Source of the DNA: an uncultured Sulfurovum sp.
GTDB taxonomy: Bacteria > Campylobacterota > Campylobacteria > Campylobacterales > Sulfurovaceae
Length of the DNA stretch: 64,000 nt
Direction of reading: 5' to 3'
NCBI GenBank assembly: GCA_902727915.1
Contig: CACVAU010000038.1
Span: 1-64,000 of the forward strand
In this document: positions 17,646 to 25,489 of the stretch, piece after piece
How positions within the stretch are numbered: the stretch's first letter is position 1
Layout: each line of letters starts with the position of its first letter
Translations under genes and position numbers: made by a program
The notes under the pieces: model-generated
Database searches by the model: none
Told to the model about the DNA's origin: nothing
The model's input: only the letters and a program-made list of their open reading frames with translations

Positions 17646-17674
17646 GAACGACTCTACTAGACTGTCATCAAGTC

Positions 17675-18268
17675 CTAGTGTAAAGCTTCTAGGGTTCGGG
17701 CAGGTAGGGAGTCGGGTTCGCTGTTTGTTCCGTCGGTCTCGTTACGCTCTTGGGCATTCTCATCGCTGGATTCGGAGTCCATAGTTGTTTCATCTTCGCT
17801 ATGGTTTTCGTCAGCATGTATATTAAAACCATTTTCAATTAACAACTGTAATATGTCTGTACTCGTAAGATTTAGAATAGCCGTTAAAAATAGTGATTTA
17901 GGTTTAGCACCTTGATGAATGGCTTGTTGTGCAAGATTTAAATCGCCAGTATTTATTGCTGCTTGTAAAATTCCCATAAGAAGACTTTGTTCTTTACAAG
18001 TTTTGAAATTAGGAAGTAAAAGTTCTAAATAATTTTTATCTTTTTCTATGGCTTTTTGAAGCATATATTCTTTCAGCATTGCCCCATGTTTTAAAAGTAA
18101 TTCAATTATTTGATGATGGCTATTTTGAATGGCTATGTCTAAGGCATTGATAGGTTTTTTAATATTAAAATTTGGTTCAGCTCCAGCATTTAGCCATTGA
18201 CTTACCTCATCTATATGGTTATTTTTACAAGCTTCTATGAGCTTTTCATTCAGGTAGGCAGGTGTCAT
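17675..18268 (-). CDS. Ankyrin-repeat protein with acidic C-terminus
   Basis: This 197-aa protein has ankyrin-type repeats (VSQWLNAGAEPNFN, ALDIAIQNSHHQIIELLLKHGA, AAINTGDLNLAQQAIHQGA, DILQLLIENGFNIHAD), followed from about residue 152 by a strongly acidic, low-complexity segment (ENHSEDETTMDSESSDEN). It lies between the ATPase gene (11 bp gap) and the VWA gene (29 bp gap), so the three are probably one operon. Ankyrin repeats bind other proteins; here the partners are likely the ATPase or the VWA protein (inference). Confidence 0.75.
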   Translation of the reverse strand: MTPAYLNEKLIEACKNNHIDEVSQWLNAGAEPNFNIKKPINALDIAIQNSHHQIIELLLKHGAMLKEYMLQKAIEKDKNYLELLLPNFKTCKEQSLLMGILQAAINTGDLNLAQQAIHQGAKPKSLFLTAILNLTSTDILQLLIENGFNIHADENHSEDETTMDSESSDENAQERNETDGTNSEPDSLPARTLEALH

Positions 18269-18279
18269 CGTATAGACCT

Positions 18280-19512
18280 TTATTTTTGAAGGAGTGATGC
18301 AATGAATGGATTTGTTTGATCAATATGTTTAGTCAGTCCATCTGAGACTTTTTGAGTAATGCCTAAGTTATAGTTTTGATCTATTTGGTTAATAAGTTCT
18401 TCAGCATTATCTAAACCAATTTTTATAGACATAATGTGTTCTTCTGAGCTTAGGGTAAGCACAATAGCAAAGATGTCATCGGATATACTTTTAGCTTTTA
18501 AGGCATAGAAGGATGAGGTCAGAATGTTAACTTGGGTCACAGGTTGGGATGCATTCCATTTAGTTTGTATGGCGTTCATAAGTTCAAGGTAGAGAACATC
18601 ATTTTTCTTTTCTTCTCGTAAATAGGGTGTGAAGTCTTTTTCTTTATTATTTTTTGTTAAAAATGTTATCAGTTCCTTTTCTATTTTAGAAAAAGTCAAA
18701 ACCTTTGATTTGTTAATGTAGCTTAAAAGTTTAGGGGTAATATCTCTACTAGACACGGTAGATAAAAGATTTGCTAAATTACTGCTGTTGTTGGAATTTT
18801 TTTCATAACTGTAGAGTAATCTGGAAATCATGTCCCATCTTCTTGGATCCATACCCGGGTCACTCATATCATCTTCAGCACTTTCAAGTAGAAAGTCTGG
18901 ACGATTGTCGTCTAGGTAGTTAATGATTAAGGGATGTATCTTTTGTCTATGGTGTTTTTGGTCATATCCAAGTGCATAGTTCTTTTTCCATGACTCAAGG
19001 GTGGTTTTAACTTTAACAATTGCCATTCTACTAAGCATAGCCTTGTCAAGGGACTCCACAAGGTAGTCACCATCCTCTATGGGGTTACCAGCAGCGACAA
19101 TAAACAAAGAGTCGGGCAATTGAATGCTGTCTGAACCAAACTCTTTTTTAAGGATTAAATTCATAAGACTTTGAAGGTTTTGATGTTCTGCTCGGTTGAG
19201 TTCATCGATAAAGAGAAGTGTTTCTTTGTTATTTTGGTCATTGTTCAGTATGCTTGAGACCCAGCTAGGGATGGACTTGTTAAATACTGTATGTTGCTCA
19301 TTATCCATACCAGCCACAATGTCGGTAGAAACGGTTCTACCATAAAATTCAATATGATCGAGTGAAGCAACTCCCATAATGATACAATCCATCTCTCTAT
19401 CTTTGGCATACTGCTCTACAATGGATGTTTTACCGATTCCCGATTCACCCTCTAAATAGGGAACGATTTGGGACTCTTTGTATAAGTCTAAGTCCGAAAA
19501 ATTGATATTCAT
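18280..19512 (-). CDS. MoxR-type AAA+ ATPase
   Basis: This 410-aa protein has Walker A EGESGIGKTS at about residues 22-31, Walker B LLFIDELNRAEH near 100-111, and sensor-1-like FIVAAGNPIEDGDYLVESLD. MoxR ATPases act with VWA-domain partners as chaperone-like assemblies, and one is encoded two genes downstream. Start at 19512, preceded by AAGGAAGATAT. The gene is the promoter-proximal member of the block enclosed by the 24-bp direct repeats. Confidence 0.85.
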   Translation of the reverse strand: MNINFSDLDLYKESQIVPYLEGESGIGKTSIVEQYAKDREMDCIIMGVASLDHIEFYGRTVSTDIVAGMDNEQHTVFNKSIPSWVSSILNNDQNNKETLLFIDELNRAEHQNLQSLMNLILKKEFGSDSIQLPDSLFIVAAGNPIEDGDYLVESLDKAMLSRMAIVKVKTTLESWKKNYALGYDQKHHRQKIHPLIINYLDDNRPDFLLESAEDDMSDPGMDPRRWDMISRLLYSYEKNSNNSSNLANLLSTVSSRDITPKLLSYINKSKVLTFSKIEKELITFLTKNNKEKDFTPYLREEKKNDVLYLELMNAIQTKWNASQPVTQVNILTSSFYALKAKSISDDIFAIVLTLSSEEHIMSIKIGLDNAEELINQIDQNYNLGITQKVSDGLTKHIDQTNPFIASLLQK

Positions 19513-19599
19513 ATATCTTCCTTGGTATTAAATGCAATTAATTCGCATTTATATTATTGTAAACATTTTAAAAATGGCTGAATTTATAAAAAGAATATC

Positions 19600-19623
19600 A
19601 AGATGCTTTTAGAAATAGAATAG
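19600..19623 (+). repeat. 24-bp direct repeat, right copy
   Basis: Identical to 16930-16953. Here it lies in the gap between the ATPase gene start and rsmD. In the left copy the same sequence is the 3' end of a gene, which suggests duplication of a target or attachment core when the enclosed 2.6 kb was inserted, or recombination between pre-existing copies. Confidence 0.85.
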
Positions 19624-19660
19624 TGTATACTATCATATTATTTAATAAGGCATATTATAG

Positions 19661-20263
19661 ATGGCAAAACAAGACAATTTTATAACAAAAATTATAGGTG
19701 GAGAGTTTAAAGGAAAAGTAATAGAAATTCCTAACATCTTTACAACGCGTTCTTCAAAAGGGATTTTAAAAGAGTCTCTATTTAATACATTACAGTTTGA
19801 TATTATGGATAAGAACTTTGTAGAAGTCTTTTCAGGTTCAGGATCTATTGGGCTTGAAGCTCTAAGTCGTGGAGCTTCTCAGTGTTATTTTATAGAGTAT
19901 AACAAAATAGCTTATAAAGTATTGCAAGAAAATATTCAACGAGTAAATCCAGCGAAGTGTCAACACATGTTTGGAGACAGCTTTGAAAAATTTGATACAC
20001 TTTTATCTATGGTAGAGAAGAGAGAAGAAAAAACTTACTTCTATTTTGATCCTCCATTTGCTACACGTGATGGGATGGATGATGTTTATGATAAGACATT
20101 AGAACTAATAGAAAAGATTGATGCTTCAAAGTGTATGATGGTGATTGTAGAACATATGACTCAGCTAGATATGCCAGAGAGCATAGGGGAGTTGGTAAAA
20201 TATAAACGTAAAAAGTTTGGACGTTCTACTATGACATATTATGCTCCTAAAGAGGAAAGTTAA
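19661..20263 (+). CDS. rsmD: 16S rRNA (guanine966-N2)-methyltransferase
   Basis: RsmD methylates G966 of 16S rRNA in the small subunit. The 200-aa protein has the family opening IIGGEFKGKVIEIP, the TRSSKGILKESLFN segment, SAM motif VEVFSGSGSIGLEALSRGA and catalytic DPPF at 130-133. Its TAA overlaps the ATG of the following NYN gene (TAATG). Confidence 0.92.
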   Translation: MAKQDNFITKIIGGEFKGKVIEIPNIFTTRSSKGILKESLFNTLQFDIMDKNFVEVFSGSGSIGLEALSRGASQCYFIEYNKIAYKVLQENIQRVNPAKCQHMFGDSFEKFDTLLSMVEKREEKTYFYFDPPFATRDGMDDVYDKTLELIEKIDASKCMMVIVEHMTQLDMPESIGELVKYKRKKFGRSTMTYYAPKEES

Positions 20264-21006
20264 TGGAAAAAAAAGACCATATAGCACTGTTTATAGATTG
20301 TGACAATATCTCGCATAAAGCGATTGAAGGGATTATCTCTGAGTTGAGTAACTATGGGGTGGTGAATATTCGCCAAGCCTATGGTAATTGGACGAAAGAC
20401 AACCTAAAGAATTGGGAAGCAAAACTTTTAGAGTTTGCCATTAAACCAATACAACAGTTTGATTATTCAAAAAATAAGAATGCAACAGATATTTTGATGA
20501 CCATAGATGCGATTGACTTATTACACACTAAAAATATAGATGCTTTTGCTTTTGCAACATCAGATTCGGACTTTACCCCTGTGGTAATGCGTGTACAACA
20601 AGAGGGAATTAAAGTTTTTGGTTTTGGAGAGAAAAAAACACCTGCTGCGTTTATGGCTGCTTGTTCACAGTTTATTTTTACAGAGAAATTAATGAGTACG
20701 GATGAGAGTATTGGTAAGAATACAGTACAAGAGGTTAAAGAAGAACGTAAGACAGCAGAAGAGCTTCAAAAAGACAAGTGGCTTAAAAAGCTTTTAGATA
20801 ATGCTTTAAATCAAACAATGGATGAGTTTGGATGGTCAAACTTAGCTGATATGGGAGCTTATATTAATAACAAATCATCTTTTTCACCGATTAACTATGG
20901 ATATAAAAAATTAAGTACACTTCTTAAAGTAATGGATTTATATGACCTTTACTTAGATAAAGAGAGTAAGCAAATGTCAGTAAGGTCTAAAAACTATACA
21001 GCATAA
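20263..21006 (+). CDS. NYN-domain protein with C-terminal OST-HTH/LOTUS domain
   Basis: This 247-aa protein carries the NYN/DUF88 PIN-like nuclease fold: IALFIDCDNIS (acidic D12/D14), KNATDILMTIDAIDLL and FAFATSDSDFTPVVMRVQQEG with further acidic residues. The C-terminal part (about 170-245: WSNLADMGAYINNK, YGYKKLSTLLKVMDLYDL) matches the OST-HTH/LOTUS RNA-binding fold. An RNA nuclease is the usual inference for this architecture. It is translationally coupled to rsmD. Confidence 0.88.
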   Translation: MEKKDHIALFIDCDNISHKAIEGIISELSNYGVVNIRQAYGNWTKDNLKNWEAKLLEFAIKPIQQFDYSKNKNATDILMTIDAIDLLHTKNIDAFAFATSDSDFTPVVMRVQQEGIKVFGFGEKKTPAAFMAACSQFIFTEKLMSTDESIGKNTVQEVKEERKTAEELQKDKWLKKLLDNALNQTMDEFGWSNLADMGAYINNKSSFSPINYGYKKLSTLLKVMDLYDLYLDKESKQMSVRSKNYTA

Positions 21007-21057
21007 AATGTTATAATTGGTGAAACACTTATGTATAAGTATATTAAGGACTTCACC

Positions 21058-22809
21058 ATGAAACAATTCCTATTTTTTTTATTAATTTTTAATTTGACTT
21101 TTCTTTCTGCTATGAGTAAGAAATCATCTATAGATGAGGTGGATGATTGGGAGTATAATGCTACCTCAGTTATGGAAGAGCATTCAAAGTCTATGTTAAG
21201 ACAGCCTACTTCTGCTTCTGCACCAATAATGAGATCTAAAAATATTGGACTTTCTGTGGGAGGTGCAAAAGATACTAATAATTTTAAAGCCAATATTGAC
21301 AATGGTTATTTACCAAAATTGGAATCTATTACTTACGAGGGCCAATTTTATAATCATTATTTTGATACAGGAGTAGGTACTGGTGAGTGTAAATCCTTGT
21401 TTTGTCCCTCATATTCTTCTGCAAAACGCTTGAATCAATTTTCAGATGAAGAAGAATACTTTTTATCTGTGGGTTTGAACTCAGGTATAAAAGAGGATGA
21501 TTTTAAACGGAAGAAATTAAACTTGGTTGTTGTTTTAGATATTTCTGGTTCTATGCGTTCAAAGTTTAATGCTTATCATTATGATAAAGTGGGTAATAAG
21601 GTTTCGCATAATGAACAAGAGCATAAAACGAAAATGGCAATTGCTAATGAATCGATTGTTACTATGTTATCACACTTGAAAGATGATGATAAGGTAGGTA
21701 TAGCACTTTTTGATCACAATGCTTATAAGGCAAAACCTCTTCGTTTAGTAGGGAAGACTGACAAGATAGCAATACGTAATCATATTTTAGAATTAAAGCC
21801 TCGTGGTGGTACAAACTGGAGTGCTGGGTACAAGGAGGGTTTAAAACTTTTTGATGAGGTAGAGTTAAGTAGTGAATATGAAAATAGAATCGTTTTTTTA
21901 ACAGATGCCATGCCAAACAGAGGTGAGCTAAAGAAAAATAAACTTTTTGGAATGGCAAAAAAAGCTTCTAAAAGAGGGATTAATACAACCTTTATTGGTA
22001 TAGGCGTAGACTTTAATAATGATTTAGTTGAGTATGTTTCAAGAACAAAGGGAGCTAACTATTTCTCTGTGCATTCAAGCAAAGAGTTTTCTAAACTCTT
22101 AGACAAAGAGTTTGAATACATGGTAACACCATTGGTTTATGACTTAGAGTTAAAGTTGTCTAGTTCTGCTTACACCATTGAAGCTGTTTATGGTTCTCCA
22201 GAGTCCAATTTGGCAACAGGTCAGATTATGAAAGTAAATACTTTGTTTCCTTCACATAACGACGGAAAAGCAACTAAGGGTGGGGTGATTCTTTTAAAAC
22301 TCAAGAAAAATAAATATGCTAGTAACAATAACTTTGAATTGGATGTTTCTTATACTAATGTAGAAGGAAAAACATTTTCAAACAAACAAGATGTAAGCTT
22401 TAAAAATAAGAACGCTTATTATGACAATACAGGTATACGAAAAGCTGTTTTGGTTTCAGATTATGTGTCGGTGATGAAAAACTGGCTTATAGACTCTCGT
22501 GCAGCTTGTAATGACAAAGTACGTTGGGTAAATGAACAGCCCATTGAAATTCAAAAGCGTTGTATGATTTATCCACCAATGCATCCAGATTTTCCACGCA
22601 TCTCAACTTGGGAACGTAGATCTTGTAAACTCAATGTAAGTAATGGATACCAAAAGCTTTTCCAAGTTTTTAAAAAAAGTTTTGAAAATGAGATGAATAG
22701 CTTGAATGATGACAGTTTAAATAAAGAGTTAGAAATTTTAAATACCTTATTAAAGGCAAAGACCTACTTTAATATGGGTCCAGTGGATGACTGGCAGTTT
22801 AAAAACTAA
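21058..22809 (+). CDS. Secreted VWA-domain protein (YfbK-like)
   Basis: I take the ATG at 21058, which opens a signal peptide (MKQFLFFLLIFNLTFLSA); an ATG at 21031 would add nine residues. The 583-aa mature protein has a VWA domain with MIDAS DISGSMRS at about 161-168, PRGGTNWSAGYKEGL (Thr) and FLTDAMPNRG (Asp). The C-terminal region is rich in paired cysteines (RAACNDK, KRCMIYPP, RRSCKLN). It resembles Ca-activated-chloride-channel-like/YfbK proteins. A TATAAT lies at 21010-21015. Extracytoplasmic location is well supported; role unknown. Confidence 0.8.
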   Translation: MKQFLFFLLIFNLTFLSAMSKKSSIDEVDDWEYNATSVMEEHSKSMLRQPTSASAPIMRSKNIGLSVGGAKDTNNFKANIDNGYLPKLESITYEGQFYNHYFDTGVGTGECKSLFCPSYSSAKRLNQFSDEEEYFLSVGLNSGIKEDDFKRKKLNLVVVLDISGSMRSKFNAYHYDKVGNKVSHNEQEHKTKMAIANESIVTMLSHLKDDDKVGIALFDHNAYKAKPLRLVGKTDKIAIRNHILELKPRGGTNWSAGYKEGLKLFDEVELSSEYENRIVFLTDAMPNRGELKKNKLFGMAKKASKRGINTTFIGIGVDFNNDLVEYVSRTKGANYFSVHSSKEFSKLLDKEFEYMVTPLVYDLELKLSSSAYTIEAVYGSPESNLATGQIMKVNTLFPSHNDGKATKGGVILLKLKKNKYASNNNFELDVSYTNVEGKTFSNKQDVSFKNKNAYYDNTGIRKAVLVSDYVSVMKNWLIDSRAACNDKVRWVNEQPIEIQKRCMIYPPMHPDFPRISTWERRSCKLNVSNGYQKLFQVFKKSFENEMNSLNDDSLNKELEILNTLLKAKTYFNMGPVDDWQFKN

Positions 22810-23192
22810 TGCAATTGGGACTATTATTGGCTGTAGGCATCGGTGGTTTCATTGGTGCTGTTTTACGTTTTAGTATTTCACATTGGGTTAATACCCTTAG
22901 TAATAGTTCTTTTCCTTTTGGAACGCTTTCAGTTAATGTACTTGGAAGCTTTTTCATAGGTTTTCTTTTTCTGTATTTTCAGCAAGTAAATCTTTCTCTT
23001 TATCAAAAGTCTCTTCTTATCACAGGACTATTAGGAGCATTAACAACTTTCTCTACTTTTTCACTTGACACAGTACTGTTAATACAAGAAGAGTTATACA
23101 TAAAAGCGTTTTCAAATGTATTTTTAAATGTTATACTTTCTATAGGTGCTACGTTACTGGGCATGATTATCTTTAAACGGATTTATAGTTAG
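22809..23192 (+). CDS. crcB: Fluoride ion channel Fluc/CrcB
   Basis: CrcB/Fluc forms dimeric fluoride export channels in the inner membrane. The 127-aa protein has four hydrophobic helices and the signature elements GGFIGAVLRF, FPFGTLSVNVLGSFFIGF (pore Asn) and TGLLGALTTFSTFS. Its ATG overlaps the TAA of the VWA gene (TAATG). I saw no fluoride riboswitch upstream. Confidence 0.93.
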   Translation: MQLGLLLAVGIGGFIGAVLRFSISHWVNTLSNSSFPFGTLSVNVLGSFFIGFLFLYFQQVNLSLYQKSLLITGLLGALTTFSTFSLDTVLLIQEELYIKAFSNVFLNVILSIGATLLGMIIFKRIYS

Positions 23193-23193
23193 T

Positions 23194-23550
23194 TTATATT
23201 GATCTTAACAACTTACTAAAATCATGTTCTTGTTTAAGGGTTTTTTGTTGATGGTTTTCATATTTATCATAAAGATACAAACCAAGTGAAGAAATAAAAA
23301 AAATCATAATGGTAACAACGATAGTTTTAATTAAAAGTGAAACAAAGTTTTTAAAATCAATTTTTATATTTAGCATCATTGTTAATAATTTATGAAGTAA
23401 GTAAACAAAAAGTAAGCTAATCACAAAGAATAAAATAATAGGTACCCAAATATTTGAACTTTCATAAAGGCTATTAAATACTCCTTCAAGTGGGTTCCAT
23501 AAACTAAGACTAAATTCACGTAACTTTTCTAACATATTTTCTTCTTTCAT
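23194..23550 (-). CDS. Small membrane protein, unknown function
   Basis: This 118-aa protein has two hydrophobic segments (WVPIILFFVISLLFVYLLHKLL near 34-55 and a second near 75-95) separated by a short charged stretch, a small integral membrane protein. It converges on crcB with a 1-bp gap. The start at 23550 gives MKEEN; an ATG at 23535 (MLEKL) also has a purine-rich upstream. Family not recognised. Confidence 0.6.
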   Translation of the reverse strand: MKEENMLEKLREFSLSLWNPLEGVFNSLYESSNIWVPIILFFVISLLFVYLLHKLLTMMLNIKIDFKNFVSLLIKTIVVTIMIFFISSLGLYLYDKYENHQQKTLKQEHDFSKLLRSI

Positions 23551-23692
23551 ATTTTGTTTTATTATACTATAACACTTTTGTTGTAAAATGGTTGAACTAA
23601 AGAATTAAAATATGAATTTGAGTTTCAACTCACTAATTTTTTAACAAATTTTATCATTAATAAGATTCATCCTAAAAAGTTTATTAAAACAC

Positions 23693-23728
23693 TTGACATT
23701 AATTTCTAGTTACCCTATAATGCCGTCC
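23693..23728 (+). promoter_or_regulatory. Sigma70-type promoter of the tRNA cluster
   Basis: Consensus TTGACA (23693-23698) and TATAAT (23716-23721) are separated by exactly 17 bp and followed by a GC-rich discriminator (GCCGTCC). Such discriminators are typical of stringently controlled stable-RNA promoters. The first tRNA gene begins at 23754. Confidence 0.85.
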
Positions 23729-23753
23729 ACACAAACAAAGTGTAACAGGTTTT

Positions 23754-23828
23754 TGGGGTATCGCCAAGCGGTAAGGCACTAGTTTTTGGTACTGGTATTC
23801 GGGGGTTCGAATCCCTCTACCCCATCCA
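23754..23828 (+). tRNA. tRNA-Gln (TTG)
   Basis: A 75-nt cloverleaf: acceptor TGGGGTA/TACCCCA, anticodon TTG in the TTTTGGT loop, T-arm GGGGGTTCGAATCCC and an encoded CCA end. It differs from the second tRNA-Gln at 24124 in a compensated acceptor pair (T-A versus C-G). Confidence 0.95.
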
Positions 23829-23883
23829 TCTTAATTGATGGCACTAATGTTATAGATATTTATAAAAGTATGCGTCTAATGAA

Positions 23884-23960
<77 letters not shown>

Positions 23961-23997
23961 ATTATAAATATTTATTTTAAATAAACACGTTAAGTAT

Positions 23998-24074
<77 letters not shown>

Positions 24075-24123
24075 ATTATCATGAAAATTATCAATATAAT
24101 TACTTTTGATAAATAAAAATTAT

Positions 24124-24198
24124 TGGGGCATGGCCAAGCGGTAAGGCACCAGTTTTTGGTACTGGTATTCGGGGGTTCGAATCCCTCTGCCCCATCCA
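24124..24198 (+). tRNA. tRNA-Gln (TTG), second copy
   Basis: 75 nt, anticodon TTG, acceptor TGGGGCA/TGCCCCA and encoded CCA. Compared with the copy at 23754 it has a compensatory T-A to C-G acceptor change and ATGGCC instead of ATCGCC entering the D arm. Confidence 0.95.
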
Positions 24199-24257
24199 TA
24201 AGTGAAGCAGAAAAATGAAATAGGTATCTTTAAGAGAAAGATATATGATTTTAAAAT

Positions 24258-24333
24258 GCGGGAATAGCTCAGTGGCTAGAGCCCCTGCCTTCCAAGCAGG
24301 ATGTCGCGAGTTCGAATCTCGTTTCCCGCTCCA
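24258..24333 (+). tRNA. tRNA-Gly (TCC)
   Basis: 76 nt: acceptor GCGGGAA/TTCCCGC, D arm GCTCAGTGGCTAGAGC, anticodon TCC within CTTCCAA, T-arm GCGAGTTCGAATCTCGT and an encoded CCA. Last gene of the cluster, 117 bp before ribBA. Confidence 0.95.
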
Positions 24334-24450
24334 CTTTTACCTCTTCTTAATCATTCCAAATAAAAGATTCAATACAACTCCTTATAAAATATCTATGGCA
24401 TAATTCGTGATAAATTATTTTAAGCTAGTGGATCAAAGGAAATATTAAAT

Positions 24451-25485
24451 ATGTCAGTAGAAGCATTAAAAAGAGTAGAGATTGCTATTAATGAGATTAA
24501 AAAAGGTCGAATGGTTATCATGATGGATGATGAAGATCGAGAAAATGAGGGTGATTTGGTTTATGCAGCAACACATTCAACACCTGATATGGTTAATTTT
24601 ATGGCTAAAGAAGCTAGAGGACTTATTTGTACTCCTTTGCCTAAAGCTTTGGCTGAGCAATTAGAACTTATTCCGATGGTGAGTAATAATATTTCAAATC
24701 ATGAAACTGCTTTTACTGTTTCTATTGATTCTACTTCAGCTGAAACAGGAATATCTTCAGCTGAGCGTGATGATTGTATCTCTAAGTTAGCTAACCCTTT
24801 AACTAAAGCTGGAGACTTTGTTCGTCCAGGTCATATATTTCCTCTGATTGCTAAAGATGGTGGTGTTCTAGTCCGTACAGGGCACACTGAAGGTTCTGTA
24901 GATATCTGTAAGTTAGCTGGATTAGCACCAATTGGGGTTATTTGTGAAATTATTAAAGATGATGGAACAATGGCACGTCATGATGATTTGGAAATTTTTT
25001 CAGAAAAGCATAATATGCCTATAGTATATATATCTGATTTGGTTGAGTATCGTTTAGCTAATGAGCAACTGGTAAAAAGAATAGCTAAAGAGGAAATAGA
25101 AGTTCTTAATATGAAAGTAACTCAAATTTCCTATGAAGATCATTTGGGACGTATTCATAAAGTTGTACAATTTTATAAAATACATTCTACTGAAAATGTA
25201 AAATTTCACAATATAGGATCCGATGTAGATTTATTGTTAAATCAAAAACGTTTTGACTTGATTACTTCTTCATTGGAATATTTGAAATTAAATGGTGGGG
25301 TATGTATTTTCTTGGATACGATGACGATTTCTAAAGAACAAGCTAAAGAGTATGGTGTAGGTGCGCAAATCATTAAAGATTTAGGCATTGACCATATCAA
25401 GTTATTGACTTCCAATAAAGAAACAGAATTTGTTGGTTTGGCTGGGTTTGGCTTGAATGTAGTGGAAAAGATTGAGACAATTTAA
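24451..25485 (+). CDS. ribBA: DHBP synthase with divergent GTP-cyclohydrolase-II-like domain
   Basis: The N-terminal ~200 residues are a standard 3,4-dihydroxy-2-butanone-4-phosphate synthase (riboflavin pathway): MMDDEDRENEGD at 24-35, RPGHIFPL near 128 and RTGHTEGSVDICKLAG near 145. The C-terminal ~140 residues occupy the GTP cyclohydrolase II position and keep YGVGAQIIKDLGIDHIKLLTSN and GFGLNVVEKI. The zinc-binding CxxGxxC-type cysteines of active RibA are not present, so that half is probably not a cyclohydrolase. Similar degenerate RibBA proteins occur in other Campylobacterota. The thiI start is 5 bp after its stop. Confidence 0.9.
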   Translation: MSVEALKRVEIAINEIKKGRMVIMMDDEDRENEGDLVYAATHSTPDMVNFMAKEARGLICTPLPKALAEQLELIPMVSNNISNHETAFTVSIDSTSAETGISSAERDDCISKLANPLTKAGDFVRPGHIFPLIAKDGGVLVRTGHTEGSVDICKLAGLAPIGVICEIIKDDGTMARHDDLEIFSEKHNMPIVYISDLVEYRLANEQLVKRIAKEEIEVLNMKVTQISYEDHLGRIHKVVQFYKIHSTENVKFHNIGSDVDLLLNQKRFDLITSSLEYLKLNGGVCIFLDTMTISKEQAKEYGVGAQIIKDLGIDHIKLLTSNKETEFVGLAGFGLNVVEKIETI

Positions 25486-25489
25486 ACTA

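Noticed and set aside
22700..22830. Fluoride riboswitch before crcB
   Set aside because: The gene overlaps the stop of the preceding coding region and no riboswitch-like fold was visible; there is no leader.
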